NCBI GenBank assembly: GCA_044226655.1
Contig: JBGAGO010000005.1
Coordinates: 62,001 to 126,000 of the forward strand
DNA length: 64,000 nt
Direction of reading: 5' to 3'
Source: JBEVOS01 sp044226655
Lineage (GTDB): Bacteria; Pseudomonadota; Alphaproteobacteria; Caulobacterales; Aquidulcibacteraceae
The position numbers and the translations under genes were made by a program. The notes below the pieces were generated by a model, which made no database searches, was not told where the DNA came from, and worked only from the letters and a program-made list of their open reading frames with translations. Below are positions 7,508 through 16,415 of this stretch, one piece after another. Position 1 is the stretch's first letter. Every line of letters starts with the position of its first letter.

Positions 7508-8887
7508 ATGCCGCTTAAGCTCGCCATTGTCGGGCGCCCGAATGTGGGCAAGTCCACTTTGTTCAACCGCCTCGCGGGCAAGAAGCTCGCGCTGGTGGAT
7601 GACGCGCCGGGCGTGACGCGCGACCGCCGCGAGGCGCCGGGCCGGCTCGCCGATCTCGATCTGACGCTGATCGATACGGCCGGCTTCGAAGACGTCACCG
7701 ATGAGAGCCTTCAGGCGCGCATGCGCGCGCAGACCGAGGCCGCCATCGGCGACGCGGACGTCGTGCTGCTGGTGATCGATGCGCGCGTTGGCGTGACGCC
7801 CGCCGATGAGCATTTCGCCGATCTGCTGCGCCGCGCGGATAAGCCCGTCGTGCTCGCCGCCAACAAATGCGAGGGCCGGGCGGGCGATGTCGGGCTCTCG
7901 GAGGCCTATGCGCTGGGCCTTGGCGATCCGATCCCGATCTCCGGCGAGCAGGGCGATGGCCTCAGCGATCTCTACGCCGCGCTCTTGCCCTATGAGCAGG
8001 TCGCGCCGGCTGAGGAAGAGGCCGAAGACGAAAGCGTTGCGGACGGCGCCGACGAGGCGGAAACGGAACGGCCGCGCGGCCCGATCAAGATCGCGATCAT
8101 CGGCCGTCCGAACGCCGGCAAGTCGACGCTGGTGAATGCGCTGCTGGGCGATGAGCGCATGCTCACCGGGCCGGAAGCCGGCATCACGCGCGATTCCATT
8201 TCGATCGATTGGCGCTGGGGCGATCAGGATTTCCGCCTCATCGATACGGCCGGCATGCGCCGCAAGGCCAAGGTGGACGGCAAGCTCGAAAAACTCTCGG
8301 TCGGCGACACCATCAACGCCATCCGCTTCGCCGATGTGTGCGTGCTGGTGATGGACGAGGCCGAGGCGCTCGAACATCAGGATCTGTCGATCGCCGATCT
8401 GGTCACGCGCGAAGGCCGTGCGCTCGTGATGTGCTTTGCGAAATGGGACAAGGTCGAGAACGGCGGCGCGCATTTCGAAGAGTTGAAATTGTCGGCGCGT
8501 GAGAAATTCCCGACCGCGCGCGGCGCGCCTCTGGTGACCATCGCCGCGCAAGCGGGCGTCGGCCTCGATCGGCTGATGAAGGCGGTGATGGTCGCGTTCA
8601 ACGATTGGAACGCGCGCGTGAAAACCAGCGACCTCAACAAATGGCTGGAAGACGCCGTCTCCCGCCATCCCCCGCCGGCCGTAGGCGGACGGCGCATCAA
8701 ACCGCGCTACATCTCCCAGATCAAAGCCCGCCCGCCGACGTTCGTGCTGATTTCCTCGCGCGCCTCGGATTTGCCGGAGAGCTACAAGCGCTACCTCGTC
8801 AATAGCATCCGAGACGCCTTCGATCTGCACGCCACGCCGATCCGGCTGATCGTGCGCAGCAATACGAAGAACCCGTACGAGAGTTAG
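7508..8887 (+). CDS. der: Ribosome-assembly GTPase Der (EngA)
   Basis: 459 residues with two tandem GTPase domains, unique to Der. The first P-loop GRPNVGKS is at residues 9-16 and the second GRPNAGKS near residue 200. Each is followed by DTAGF or DTAGM and an NKCE- or AKWD-type specificity motif. An acidic linker joins them (EEEAEDESVADGADEAE), and a C-terminal KH-like domain (KPRYISQIKARPPTFVLISS) follows. Der acts in 50S subunit maturation. It sits 44 bp after bamB, probably in one transcript, as in E. coli. Confidence 0.98.
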   Translation: MPLKLAIVGRPNVGKSTLFNRLAGKKLALVDDAPGVTRDRREAPGRLADLDLTLIDTAGFEDVTDESLQARMRAQTEAAIGDADVVLLVIDARVGVTPADEHFADLLRRADKPVVLAANKCEGRAGDVGLSEAYALGLGDPIPISGEQGDGLSDLYAALLPYEQVAPAEEEAEDESVADGADEAETERPRGPIKIAIIGRPNAGKSTLVNALLGDERMLTGPEAGITRDSISIDWRWGDQDFRLIDTAGMRRKAKVDGKLEKLSVGDTINAIRFADVCVLVMDEAEALEHQDLSIADLVTREGRALVMCFAKWDKVENGGAHFEELKLSAREKFPTARGAPLVTIAAQAGVGLDRLMKAVMVAFNDWNARVKTSDLNKWLEDAVSRHPPPAVGGRRIKPRYISQIKARPPTFVLISSRASDLPESYKRYLVNSIRDAFDLHATPIRLIVRSNTKNPYES

Positions 8888-8890
8888 CGT

Positions 8891-8918
8891 CCCTTCTCCC
8901 CCTCTCGGGGGAGAAGGG
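8891..8918. repeat. Perfect 12-bp stem-loop between convergent genes
   Basis: Arms CCCTTCTCCCCC (8891-8902) and GGGGGAGAAGGG (8907-8918) pair perfectly around TCTC. It fills almost the whole gap between der and the convergent SDR gene. There is no T-run on either side, so it is either a bidirectional, factor-dependent transcription barrier or a copy of a REP-like palindrome. Confidence 0.65.
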
Positions 8919-8922
8919 AGCG

Positions 8923-9654
8923 TTAGGTGCTCACTGCCTGTTTCGCGTCGCGATCATAGCGCACGCGCACGCGGTTCTCGCTCCAGCCCGGCTCCAGCAT
9001 ATCGACGATATGCGGCGCGATTTCTTCGGGCGGCGGCAGGGTTTCGGGATTCTCGCCGGGATAGGCTTTGGCGCGCATGGCGGTGCGCACAGCGCCGGGA
9101 TCGAACAGGTTGACGCGGATCGGGGTGATCGCGCATTCGGCGGCCCAGGCTTTCACGAATGCGTCGAGGCCGGCTTTGCTCGCCGCATACGGCCCCCAAT
9201 AAGCCTTCGCGCTGAGCGAGGCGCCGGAGGTGAGAAACACGGCCCGCCCGTTCTCGCTTTGCCGCAGCAGCGGATGGAATGAGCGAATGAGCCGCTGATT
9301 GGCGATGAGGTTCACGGCCAGCACTTCGGCGAACACGTTGGGCGTGGCCTGATGTGCGGGCGTCAGCGGGCCGAGAGTGCCCGCGCACGCGGCCAGCGCA
9401 TCGAGCTTGCCATAGCGCTCATAGAGCGCCGCCCCCAGGCGATCGAGCCCGTCGCCATCCTTCAAATCCGCGGGCACGAGCGCGCAGGCGCCTTTGCCTT
9501 CGGCGCGGATTTCGTCGTCGAGCTGTTCGAGCGCTTTCTGCGCGCGCGCCAGCGCGATCACCTGCCAGCCGCGCCGCGCACATTCCAGCGCCACCGCGCG
9601 CCCAATGCCGCGCGATGCGCCGGTGACGAGGACAATGCGCGCTTGCTCAGTCAC
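8923..9654 (-). CDS. SDR-family oxidoreductase
   Basis: 243 residues from a GTG at 9654, one base past the purF stop. The start is set by the Rossmann motif TGASRGIG at 11-18; a longer frame would run into purF. The usual NNAG is replaced by ACAGTLG, but SGASLSAKAYWGPYAASKAG supplies Ser, Tyr and Lys of the SDR catalytic site. It groups with YciK-like SDRs, whose substrate is unknown. It is the last gene of the radA-cvpA-purF operon and is presumably cotranscribed. Confidence 0.9.
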   Translation of the reverse strand: MTEQARIVLVTGASRGIGRAVALECARRGWQVIALARAQKALEQLDDEIRAEGKGACALVPADLKDGDGLDRLGAALYERYGKLDALAACAGTLGPLTPAHQATPNVFAEVLAVNLIANQRLIRSFHPLLRQSENGRAVFLTSGASLSAKAYWGPYAASKAGLDAFVKAWAAECAITPIRVNLFDPGAVRTAMRAKAYPGENPETLPPPEEIAPHIVDMLEPGWSENRVRVRYDRDAKQAVST

Positions 9655-9655
9655 G

Positions 9656-11167
9656 CTATTCCGCGGCGCTTTCCGCGAGCAGGGAGAGCTGGAAATCCTT
9701 GGCGGCGCGGTCGGCGTCGTGATCGACGAGCGCGGTGGGATATTCGCCGGTGAAGCAGTGGTCGGTGAATTGCGGCTGGCGCGCATCGCGCGATTTCTCG
9801 CCCATCGCCCAATAGAGCCCTTCGACCGAGATGAAGCCCAGGCTGTCGCAGCCCAAGGTCTTGCGCATCTCCTTCAGCGTCATGTTCGCGGCCATGAGCT
9901 GTTCCTGCGTCGGCATGTCGATGCCGTAGAAATCCGGATATTTGATCGGCGGGGAGGCGATGCGGAAATGCACTTCGCGCGCGCCCGCCTCGCGCATCAG
10001 CTGAACGATGCGCGCGCCCGTGGTGCCGCGCACGATCGAATCCTCGACCAGCACCACGCGCTTGCCTTCGACGATGGCGCGGTTGGCCGCATGCTTCATG
10101 CGCACGCCCAAAGCGCGGATTTCCTGCTTCGGCTGAATGAAGGTGCGCCCGACATAATGGTTGCGGATGATGCCGAGCTCGTAGGGGATGCCCGAGGCTT
10201 CCGCGAAGCCCATCGCCGCAGGCACGCCGCTATCGGGCACCGGCACCACGATATCGGCTTCGACCGGCTGTTCCTTGGCCAGCCTCTGGCCCGAACGCTT
10301 GCGCACTTCGTAAACGCTGCGCCCGTCGATGACCGAATCCGGCCGCGCGAAATAGACGAACTCGAACACGCAGGGCCGCGCCGGCTGGCGCGCGAACGGG
10401 AAATAGGAATCGATCTGCGGCGCGCCGTCCTTGCCCTGGGTGACGACGACGACCTCGCCGTTCTCCACCGTGCGCACGAATTTCGCGCCGATCATGTCGA
10501 GCGCGCAGGTTTCGGATGCGAGAATGGGCGCGCCATTGCGGTCGCCCAGCACGAGCGGGCGAATGCCCAGCGGATCGCGCGCGCCGATCAGCATATTGTT
10601 GGTGAGGCAGACGAAGGCGTAGGCGCCTTGGATTTGGTGCAGCGCTTCAACGAACCGGTCGATCACCTTAGCCCGGCGCGAGCGCGCGATCAGCTGCAGC
10701 AGACATTCCGTGTCTGACGTCGATTGAAAGATCGCGCCGTCATCGACCAGCTGTTCGCGCAGCAGGCGCGCATTGGTGAGATTGCCGTTGTGGCCGACAG
10801 CGAAGCCGCCGAGCGCCAAATCGGCGAAGAGCGGCTGCACATTGCGCAGGATCGTGCCGCCCTGGGTGGCGTAACGGGTATGGCCGATGGCGATGTGGCC
10901 GGGCAGGCGCTCGGGCAGGCCCTCGCCGCTGAAATTGTCGCCGACCAGGCCGAGATGCCGTTCGGTGTGGAAGCGCTGGCCGTCATAGGTGGCGATGCCG
11001 CAGCCTTCCTGGCCGCGATGCTGGAGCGCGTGCAGGCCCAGGGCCGTCAAAACGGCGGCGTCCTCGCTGCCGAAGACGCCGAACACGCCGCATTCCTCGT
11101 TCAGGCAATCGGGCCTGTCCCGCTCCTCGTCCGTGAACCGATCGAACCAGGGAGCGGGATGAGCCAT
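9656..11167 (-). CDS. purF: Amidophosphoribosyltransferase PurF
   Basis: 503 residues. It catalyses the first committed step of purine synthesis, PRPP plus glutamine to phosphoribosylamine. The first 25 residues are a propeptide ending NEE before the nucleophile Cys26 (CGVFGVFG), so self-processing is expected as in Bacillus-type PurF. The glutaminase domain (residues 26 to about 250) has HRGQEGCGIAT and GHNGNLTN. The phosphoribosyltransferase part has VLVEDSIVRGTT, the PRPP loop. It lies downstream of cvpA, as in E. coli, and 43 nt before the window's purM/N genes would be needed it has no local link to them. Confidence 0.97.
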   Translation of the reverse strand: MAHPAPWFDRFTDEERDRPDCLNEECGVFGVFGSEDAAVLTALGLHALQHRGQEGCGIATYDGQRFHTERHLGLVGDNFSGEGLPERLPGHIAIGHTRYATQGGTILRNVQPLFADLALGGFAVGHNGNLTNARLLREQLVDDGAIFQSTSDTECLLQLIARSRRAKVIDRFVEALHQIQGAYAFVCLTNNMLIGARDPLGIRPLVLGDRNGAPILASETCALDMIGAKFVRTVENGEVVVVTQGKDGAPQIDSYFPFARQPARPCVFEFVYFARPDSVIDGRSVYEVRKRSGQRLAKEQPVEADIVVPVPDSGVPAAMGFAEASGIPYELGIIRNHYVGRTFIQPKQEIRALGVRMKHAANRAIVEGKRVVLVEDSIVRGTTGARIVQLMREAGAREVHFRIASPPIKYPDFYGIDMPTQEQLMAANMTLKEMRKTLGCDSLGFISVEGLYWAMGEKSRDARQPQFTDHCFTGEYPTALVDHDADRAAKDFQLSLLAESAAE

Positions 11168-11175
11168 GGGGCGCC

Positions 11176-11760
11176 TCAGTTGGATGTCGCCGGCGTCGCC
11201 GGCGAATCGCGGTGACGGGCGCGGTCGATAATATCAGACGCGCGGGCCCGCGCGCGCGGCAAAAGCCGCTCCAGGGCGACCGCGACACCCTCGTAAATGG
11301 GGTAGGTGCGGGCGTTGGCAATCGCCGCCGGCATGGTCGCTTGCGGCGAAATGGCAGGGGAGTCCGTCGTCTGGCGCATAAGCAACACGAAGAGCGACAC
11401 TACCAGGACCCCGCGCAGCACGCCGAACGCGAGGCCCGCGGCCCGGTCAAAGGCCCCGATCTCGGTCGATTGGTGCGCCGTCTTGGCCACCACCGAGGTC
11501 AGGAACATGATCAGGAAGAAGACGACGAGGAAGATCAGCAGGCCCGCCGCAACGGTCGCCAGACTGCCCTCGATCGAGGTGAATTGCTCCACGATCGGGC
11601 GGCCCCGCTCGGCCAGGAACACCGCCGCGATGGCTGCGCCGATGAACGCCACGATCGAAAAAATCTCGCGGATGATGCCGCGCGCGAACGCCATGATCCC
11701 GGAAAAGGCGACAATCGCCAGAGCCACGAGATCGAACCAGGTGACGCCTAAGCCTTCCAT
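11176..11760 (-). CDS. cvpA: CvpA-family membrane protein
   Basis: 194 residues with four membrane helices (about 5-25, 33-51, 67-91, 104-127) and a soluble C-terminal tail. The start at 11760 is chosen because MEGLGVTWFDLVALAIVAFSG matches CvpA N-termini and a GAGGGGAG site precedes it. CvpA was named for colicin V production and is linked to envelope stress tolerance; its biochemical role is unknown. It overlaps radA by 13 bases and lies 8 bases before purF, an operon order shared with many proteobacteria. Confidence 0.92.
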   Translation of the reverse strand: MEGLGVTWFDLVALAIVAFSGIMAFARGIIREIFSIVAFIGAAIAAVFLAERGRPIVEQFTSIEGSLATVAAGLLIFLVVFFLIMFLTSVVAKTAHQSTEIGAFDRAAGLAFGVLRGVLVVSLFVLLMRQTTDSPAISPQATMPAAIANARTYPIYEGVAVALERLLPRARARASDIIDRARHRDSPATPATSN

Positions 11761-13151
11761 GATCGCCCACTCCCCTCGCTGGGCGCCGGAAACAGGGCCG
11801 CCAGGTCCCCGAGCCGGGCGATCCCGCGGACATCCAATCCGCCCGCTTCCGCGCCTGATCCCCTTTGACTGGCCGGCGCGAACGCCTGCCTGAACCCCAG
11901 CTTCGCCGCCTCCTTGAGGCGCAGGTCCGTCCGGCTGACAGGCCGTACATCCCCTGACAGCGCGATCTCCCCGAAGACCACGCAATCCTTCGGCAAGGGC
12001 GCGTCGCTGAGAGCTGAGATGAGGGCAGCGGCGACCGCGAGATCGGCCGCTGGCTCCGTTATCCGCAGACCGCCAGCCACGCTGAGGTACACGTCGCGGC
12101 CCGCGAAGGAAAGCCCGCAGCGCGCTTCCAGCACCGCCAGGATCATGGCGAGGCGGGCCGAATCCCAGCCGACGATGGCGCGCCGGGGCGTGCCATAGGC
12201 CGCCGGGGCCGCCAGGGCCTGGATTTCGACCAGCACGGGCCTCGTGCCCTCGACGCCGGCGAACACGGCCGCGCCGCTGGCCCGGGTCTCCTCTTCGCCC
12301 AGGAACAGAAGGGACGGGTTGGGGGCTTCCTTGAGGCCCGCTTCGGCCATTTCGAACACGCCGATTTCGTCGGTCGGGCCGAACCGGTTTTTCACCGCGC
12401 GCAGGATGCGGAAGGCGTGGCCGCGCTCGCCCTCGAAATAGATCACGGCGTCGACGAGGTGCTCGACCACGCGCGGACCGGCGATCTGGCCGTCCTTGGT
12501 GACATGCCCGACCAGGGCGACGATGGCGCCAGATCGTTTGGCGAAACGCACCAGTTCGTGCGCGCAGGCCCGCACTTGCGCCACCGTGCCCGGCGCGGCG
12601 TCGAGCCCATCCGCGAACAGCGTCTGGATCGAATCCACGATCACGACATCAGGCTTGAGCGCCTTCAGCCCATCGAGAATCTGGCGCAAATCCGTTTCGG
12701 CCGCGAGCCGCACCGGCGCATCCGCAACGCCCAGCCGGCGCGCGCGATCCTGAATCTGCGCCAGCGCTTCTTCGCCGGTGACGTAGGCGACGGTTGCGCC
12801 CCTGCGCGCCAACGCTGCCGCGGCCTGCAGCAGCAGGGTCGATTTGCCGACGCCAGGATCGCCGCCGATCAGCAGCGCCGAGGCGCGCACCAGGCCGCCG
12901 CCGCATACGCGGTCGAGTTCTGAAATGCCGGTGGCCAGGCGCTCGGGCGCGGCCTCGGCGCCCGACAGATCCACGAAATTGGCGCCGCGGCCCTTCTTGC
13001 CGCTCGGCGCGGCGAGCGCGCCGGGCGTCGCCGTGCGCTGCACGCTTTCTTCGACAAGCGTATTCCAGCCGCCGCAGGCCTCGCATTTGCCCAGCCATTT
13101 CGGATGGATGGCGCCGCAGGCTTGGCAGGTGAAGACGTGGTCCTTCGCCAT
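11748..13151 (-). CDS. radA: DNA repair protein RadA
   Basis: 467 residues. The N-terminal C4 zinc finger is CQACG...KCEACGGW; the Walker A box is GGDPGVGKSTLLLQ. The RadA-specific KNRFG motif is followed by TDEIGVFEM, and a Lon-like C-terminal domain completes the protein. RadA drives branch migration of recombination intermediates with RecA. The start at 13151 gives the normal length and puts the zinc finger about ten residues in; the frame remains open far upstream without conservation. It is divergent from the nitronate monooxygenase gene by 54 bp. Confidence 0.97.
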   Translation of the reverse strand: MAKDHVFTCQACGAIHPKWLGKCEACGGWNTLVEESVQRTATPGALAAPSGKKGRGANFVDLSGAEAAPERLATGISELDRVCGGGLVRASALLIGGDPGVGKSTLLLQAAAALARRGATVAYVTGEEALAQIQDRARRLGVADAPVRLAAETDLRQILDGLKALKPDVVIVDSIQTLFADGLDAAPGTVAQVRACAHELVRFAKRSGAIVALVGHVTKDGQIAGPRVVEHLVDAVIYFEGERGHAFRILRAVKNRFGPTDEIGVFEMAEAGLKEAPNPSLLFLGEEETRASGAAVFAGVEGTRPVLVEIQALAAPAAYGTPRRAIVGWDSARLAMILAVLEARCGLSFAGRDVYLSVAGGLRITEPAADLAVAAALISALSDAPLPKDCVVFGEIALSGDVRPVSRTDLRLKEAAKLGFRQAFAPASQRGSGAEAGGLDVRGIARLGDLAALFPAPSEGSGRSWKA

Positions 13152-13205
13152 GGGACGGGCCTTGTCGCGATTCGCGCAGACGTGCGCGGATTGGTACAGC
13201 GGGCC

Positions 13206-14270
13206 ATGAGCTTGCCGCGCCGCGTGGCTGATCTTTTGGGCGTTGCGCTGCCCGTCCTGCAAGCGCCGATGGCGGGAACCTCGGGCGTGCGCCTTGCGGT
13301 CGCGGCAGCTGAAGCGGGCGGGCTCAGCGCTTTGCCGTGCGCGATGCTGAGCGCCGATCAAATCCGTGAAAGCGTTCAGAGTTTTCGCCAGCAGCTTTCC
13401 GCGCCGATCAATCTCAACTTTTTCACGCATGCGCCGCCGCAGGCAGACCCTGCGCGCGAGGCCGCGTGGCGCGCACGCCTGGCGCCGTTCGCGCACGAGC
13501 TTGGCGTGACGGGCGATGCGCCCGCAGCCTCGCGCGCGCCGTTCGACGCCGCGATGTGCGCGGTGGTGGAAGAGCTGAAGCCGGAGGTCGTGAGCTTCCA
13601 TTTCGGCCTTCCTGCGCCGGAGCTTGTCGCGCGCGTGCGCGCTGCGGGTCCGAAAGTGCTGTCGTCGGCGACGACTTTGGCGGAAGCGCTCTGGCTTGAG
13701 GCGCGCGGCGTCGACGCCATCATCGCGCAAGGCGTCGAAGCCGGCGGCCATCGCGGCATGTTCCTGAGCGAGGATATTTCCACGCAGATGGGAACGATGG
13801 CGCTGGTTCAGCTGATCGCGGGGCGCGTCCGCGTTCCGGTCATCGCCGCCGGCGCCATCGCGGACGGGAGAAGTGCGGCGGCGGCCTTGCTGCTGGGCGC
13901 GGACGCGGTGCAGATCGGCACAGCGCTGATGCGCGCGCCCGAATGCGACACCGCGCCTTTGCATCGCGCGCTGCTGGAAGCGCCCGGCGAAACCGCGCTG
14001 ACGAACCTCTTCACGGGGCGGCCCGCGCGCGGCCTCGTCAACCGCATCATGCGCGAATTAGGGCCTATGAACCCGGCGGCGCCCGCCTTTCCGAACGCCG
14101 CCATCGCCATGGCCCCGCTGCGCCGCGCCGCGGAAGCCAGGGGTGACGCGGGTTTTTCGCCGCTCTGGGCCGGGCAAGCCTTTCCGTTGGCGCGCGCTGC
14201 GCCCGCCGGCGAGATCGTGCGGGCGCTGTGCGCCGATGCAGAAAAACTATTGGCGGGGGCGCCGCTTTAG
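13206..14270 (+). CDS. Nitronate monooxygenase family FMN enzyme
   Basis: 354 residues of the 2-nitropropane dioxygenase/NMO class, a TIM barrel binding FMN. Visible marks are LQAPMAGTSGVRLAVAAAEAGG near the start, QGVEAGGHRGMF with the catalytic-type His, AAGAIADGRS and LLGADAVQIGTALM in the phosphate-binding part. Such enzymes oxidise alkyl nitronates (for example the toxin 3-nitropropionate) to carbonyl compounds. The start at 13206 is preferred because upstream in-frame sequence overlaps the divergent radA start. Substrate is not fixed by sequence. Confidence 0.92.
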   Translation: MSLPRRVADLLGVALPVLQAPMAGTSGVRLAVAAAEAGGLSALPCAMLSADQIRESVQSFRQQLSAPINLNFFTHAPPQADPAREAAWRARLAPFAHELGVTGDAPAASRAPFDAAMCAVVEELKPEVVSFHFGLPAPELVARVRAAGPKVLSSATTLAEALWLEARGVDAIIAQGVEAGGHRGMFLSEDISTQMGTMALVQLIAGRVRVPVIAAGAIADGRSAAAALLLGADAVQIGTALMRAPECDTAPLHRALLEAPGETALTNLFTGRPARGLVNRIMRELGPMNPAAPAFPNAAIAMAPLRRAAEARGDAGFSPLWAGQAFPLARAAPAGEIVRALCADAEKLLAGAPL

Positions 14271-14322
14271 CCGGTGCGCGCGCCCGCGCCGCCCGCTAGC
14301 TTCGTCGGCTAGGAAAGAGGCC

Positions 14323-15159
14323 ATGAGCACCAAGAAAATCAGCGTGAAGCGGTTGGCGGGCGCGCTCGGCGCCGAGATCGGCGGCGTCGATCTCGCGCGC
14401 GATCTCGACAACGAAACCTTCGACGATATCCACCAGGCGTTTCTCGATCATCAGGTGATCTTTTTCCGCGATCAAACGCTGACGCCCGACCAGCACAAGG
14501 CGTTCGGCCGCCGTTTCGGCAAGCTCAACATCCACCCCTACGTGGAAGGGATGAAGGATCATCCCGAGATCATGGAGATCATCAAGGAGCCGGAGGACAA
14601 GATCAATTTCGGCGGCGGCTGGCACTCCGATATGAGCTTCCTTGAAACGCCGTCGATCGGCTCGATCCTCTATGCGATGGAGGTGCCCGCCGTCGGCGGC
14701 GACACGCTGTTTGCGAGCCAATACGCCGCCTATGACGCGCTCTCGCCGGGCCTCAAGCGCACGCTTGAGGGGCTGCGCGCGATCCATTCTTCGGCGCGGG
14801 AATATTCATCGCGCGGCGCCTCTGCGCAGAAGCGTTCATCTATGAACGTCGCGGAGGCCGATGGCTTCGTCGGCGAATATGCGCATCCGGTCGTGAAGGT
14901 GCATCCCGAAACGGGGCGCAAGGCGCTCTACGTCAATCCCGCCTTCACGACGAAGTTCGAAGGCTGGTCGACGCGCGAATCCCAGCCCGTGCTCGATTTT
15001 CTGTTCAATCACGCCCGCTATGAGGCCTTCACCTGCCGGTTTCACTGGGAGAAGGGATCGCTGGCGTTTTGGGACAATCGCGCCGTGTGGCATTACGCGC
15101 TCAACGATTACCCAGGGCAACGGCGCCATATGCGGCGCGTGACAGTGGATGCTGCTTGA
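14323..15159 (+). CDS. TauD/TfdA-family Fe(II)/2-oxoglutarate dioxygenase
   Basis: 278 residues with the full iron triad: H101-x-D103 in WHSDMSF and H257 in WDNRAVWHY. The 2-oxoglutarate arginine is in QRRHMRRVT near residues 267-272. N-terminal GAEIGGVDLARDL is typical of the family. Members hydroxylate taurine, aryl-oxyalkanoates or other substrates; the sequence does not tell which. A GAAAGAGG site precedes ATG 14323; an upstream in-frame start would overlap the previous gene. Its stop overlaps the next ATG by one base, so the glutathione peroxidase is coupled to it. Confidence 0.93.
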   Translation: MSTKKISVKRLAGALGAEIGGVDLARDLDNETFDDIHQAFLDHQVIFFRDQTLTPDQHKAFGRRFGKLNIHPYVEGMKDHPEIMEIIKEPEDKINFGGGWHSDMSFLETPSIGSILYAMEVPAVGGDTLFASQYAAYDALSPGLKRTLEGLRAIHSSAREYSSRGASAQKRSSMNVAEADGFVGEYAHPVVKVHPETGRKALYVNPAFTTKFEGWSTRESQPVLDFLFNHARYEAFTCRFHWEKGSLAFWDNRAVWHYALNDYPGQRRHMRRVTVDAA

Positions 15160-15641
15160 TGACGACGGTTTACGATTTTTCGGCGCGCGCGATCGACGGC
15201 GCGGAGCGGTCGCTCAGCGATTATCGCGGCAAAGTGCTGCTCATCGTCAACACGGCGAGCCAATGCGGCTTTACCGGCCAATACAAAGGGCTCGAAGCGC
15301 TGCATCGCAAATACGCTGACAAAGGCGTCGAGGTGCTGGGCTTTCCGTGCAACCAATTTGGCCAGCAGGAGCCGGGCGACGCCGAAGAGATCAAGAATTT
15401 CTGCTCGCTGACCTATGACGTCACCTTTCCGATGTTTCAGAAGGTCGATGTCAACGGGCCGAAGGCGCATCCGCTCTACGCCTATCTTACGCGCGCCAAG
15501 CGGGGCATTCTCGGCACAAGCAACATCAAATGGAATTTCACGAAATTCCTGATCGGCCGGAACGGCGAAATCCTTGGCCGGTTCGGCCCAACGGCGACGC
15601 CCGAACAATTGGATGCCAAGATCGCCGCCGCCGCTGCATGA
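15159..15641 (+). CDS. Glutathione peroxidase family protein
   Basis: 160 residues. The peroxidatic Cys36 lies in NTASQCGFTGQY; GFPCNQFGQQEPG, the partner Gln and the W125-N126 pair in WNFTKFL complete the catalytic tetrad. Cys82 in NFCSLTYDV is in the position of the resolving Cys of thioredoxin-dependent enzymes. It is a cysteine form, so it probably uses thioredoxin and reduces organic hydroperoxides. There is no signal peptide. Coupling to the dioxygenase suggests protection against peroxide by-products, which is inference. Confidence 0.95.
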   Translation: MTTVYDFSARAIDGAERSLSDYRGKVLLIVNTASQCGFTGQYKGLEALHRKYADKGVEVLGFPCNQFGQQEPGDAEEIKNFCSLTYDVTFPMFQKVDVNGPKAHPLYAYLTRAKRGILGTSNIKWNFTKFLIGRNGEILGRFGPTATPEQLDAKIAAAAA

Positions 15642-15668
15642 CGGAACAACAACAAGAGGGACGCCGCG

Positions 15669-16415
15669 ATGAGCAAGACCGACATCTCGATCAAGACGGC
15701 CGACGGCGATTGCCGCAGCTTTGTGTTTCGCCCAGCCGAAGGCCAAGGGCCGTGGCCCGCCGTGATCTATTACATGGATGCGCCCGCGATCCGGCCGGTT
15801 CTGTTCGAAATGTGCCAGCGCATCGCCGATGCTGGCTATCTCGTGCTGCTGCCCGATCTCTTCTACCGCGCCGGCCCTTATGAGCCGATCGTCCTGACCG
15901 AGGTGTTCGGCGATCCCGCCAAGCGCGAGCACTTCTGGAAGACCTATGTGTTGACCACAAATGTCGAGAAGGTCGTCGAGGACACCAAGAGCTTCATTGG
16001 CTATCTCGACGCGCTGCCCGACGTGAAGCCCAACAAGATCGGCGTCACCGGCTATTGCATGGGCGGCTCGATGGCGATCACCGTCGCGGCCTCGTTTCCT
16101 GACCGTGTCGCCGCCGCCGCCAGTTTCCATGGCGGCCGTTTGGCGACCGATAGTGAAACCAGTCCGCACAAGCTTGCGCCGCGCATCAAGGCGCAAGTGC
16201 TCGTGGCTGCTGCTGAAGCCGATTCAGGCCACACGCCGGAACAGCATGCGCTGCTGATTGAAGCCTTCGACAGAGCGGGCCTCACGCATCGCACCGAAAT
16301 CTGGCAAGGCGCGCGCCATGGTTGGACCATGCGCGACCAGCCCGTTTACAACGAAAACGCCGCCGAACGGCATCTGGCCGAGCTTTCCGGCCTGCTCAGA
16401 GCGGCGCTCGGCTAG
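15669..16415 (+). CDS. Dienelactone hydrolase family protein
   Basis: 248 residues with an alpha/beta hydrolase fold. The nucleophile is Cys130 in GYCMGGS, typical of dienelactone hydrolases rather than serine esterases. The acid is in AAAEADSGHTPEQ and the His in QGARHGWTM. The sequence has the family start FVFRPAEGQGPWPAVIYYMDA. No aromatic-degradation genes surround it, so the lactone substrate is unknown. It ends convergently with the methionine-synthase-like gene, sharing CTAG. Confidence 0.93.
   Translation: MSKTDISIKTADGDCRSFVFRPAEGQGPWPAVIYYMDAPAIRPVLFEMCQRIADAGYLVLLPDLFYRAGPYEPIVLTEVFGDPAKREHFWKTYVLTTNVEKVVEDTKSFIGYLDALPDVKPNKIGVTGYCMGGSMAITVAASFPDRVAAAASFHGGRLATDSETSPHKLAPRIKAQVLVAAAEADSGHTPEQHALLIEAFDRAGLTHRTEIWQGARHGWTMRDQPVYNENAAERHLAELSGLLRAALG

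Noticed and set aside
15069..15158. N-terminal extension of the glutathione peroxidase
   Set aside because: The extra 30 residues are antisense-like Arg/Ala sequence inside the dioxygenase gene; ATG 15159 gives the normal family start.
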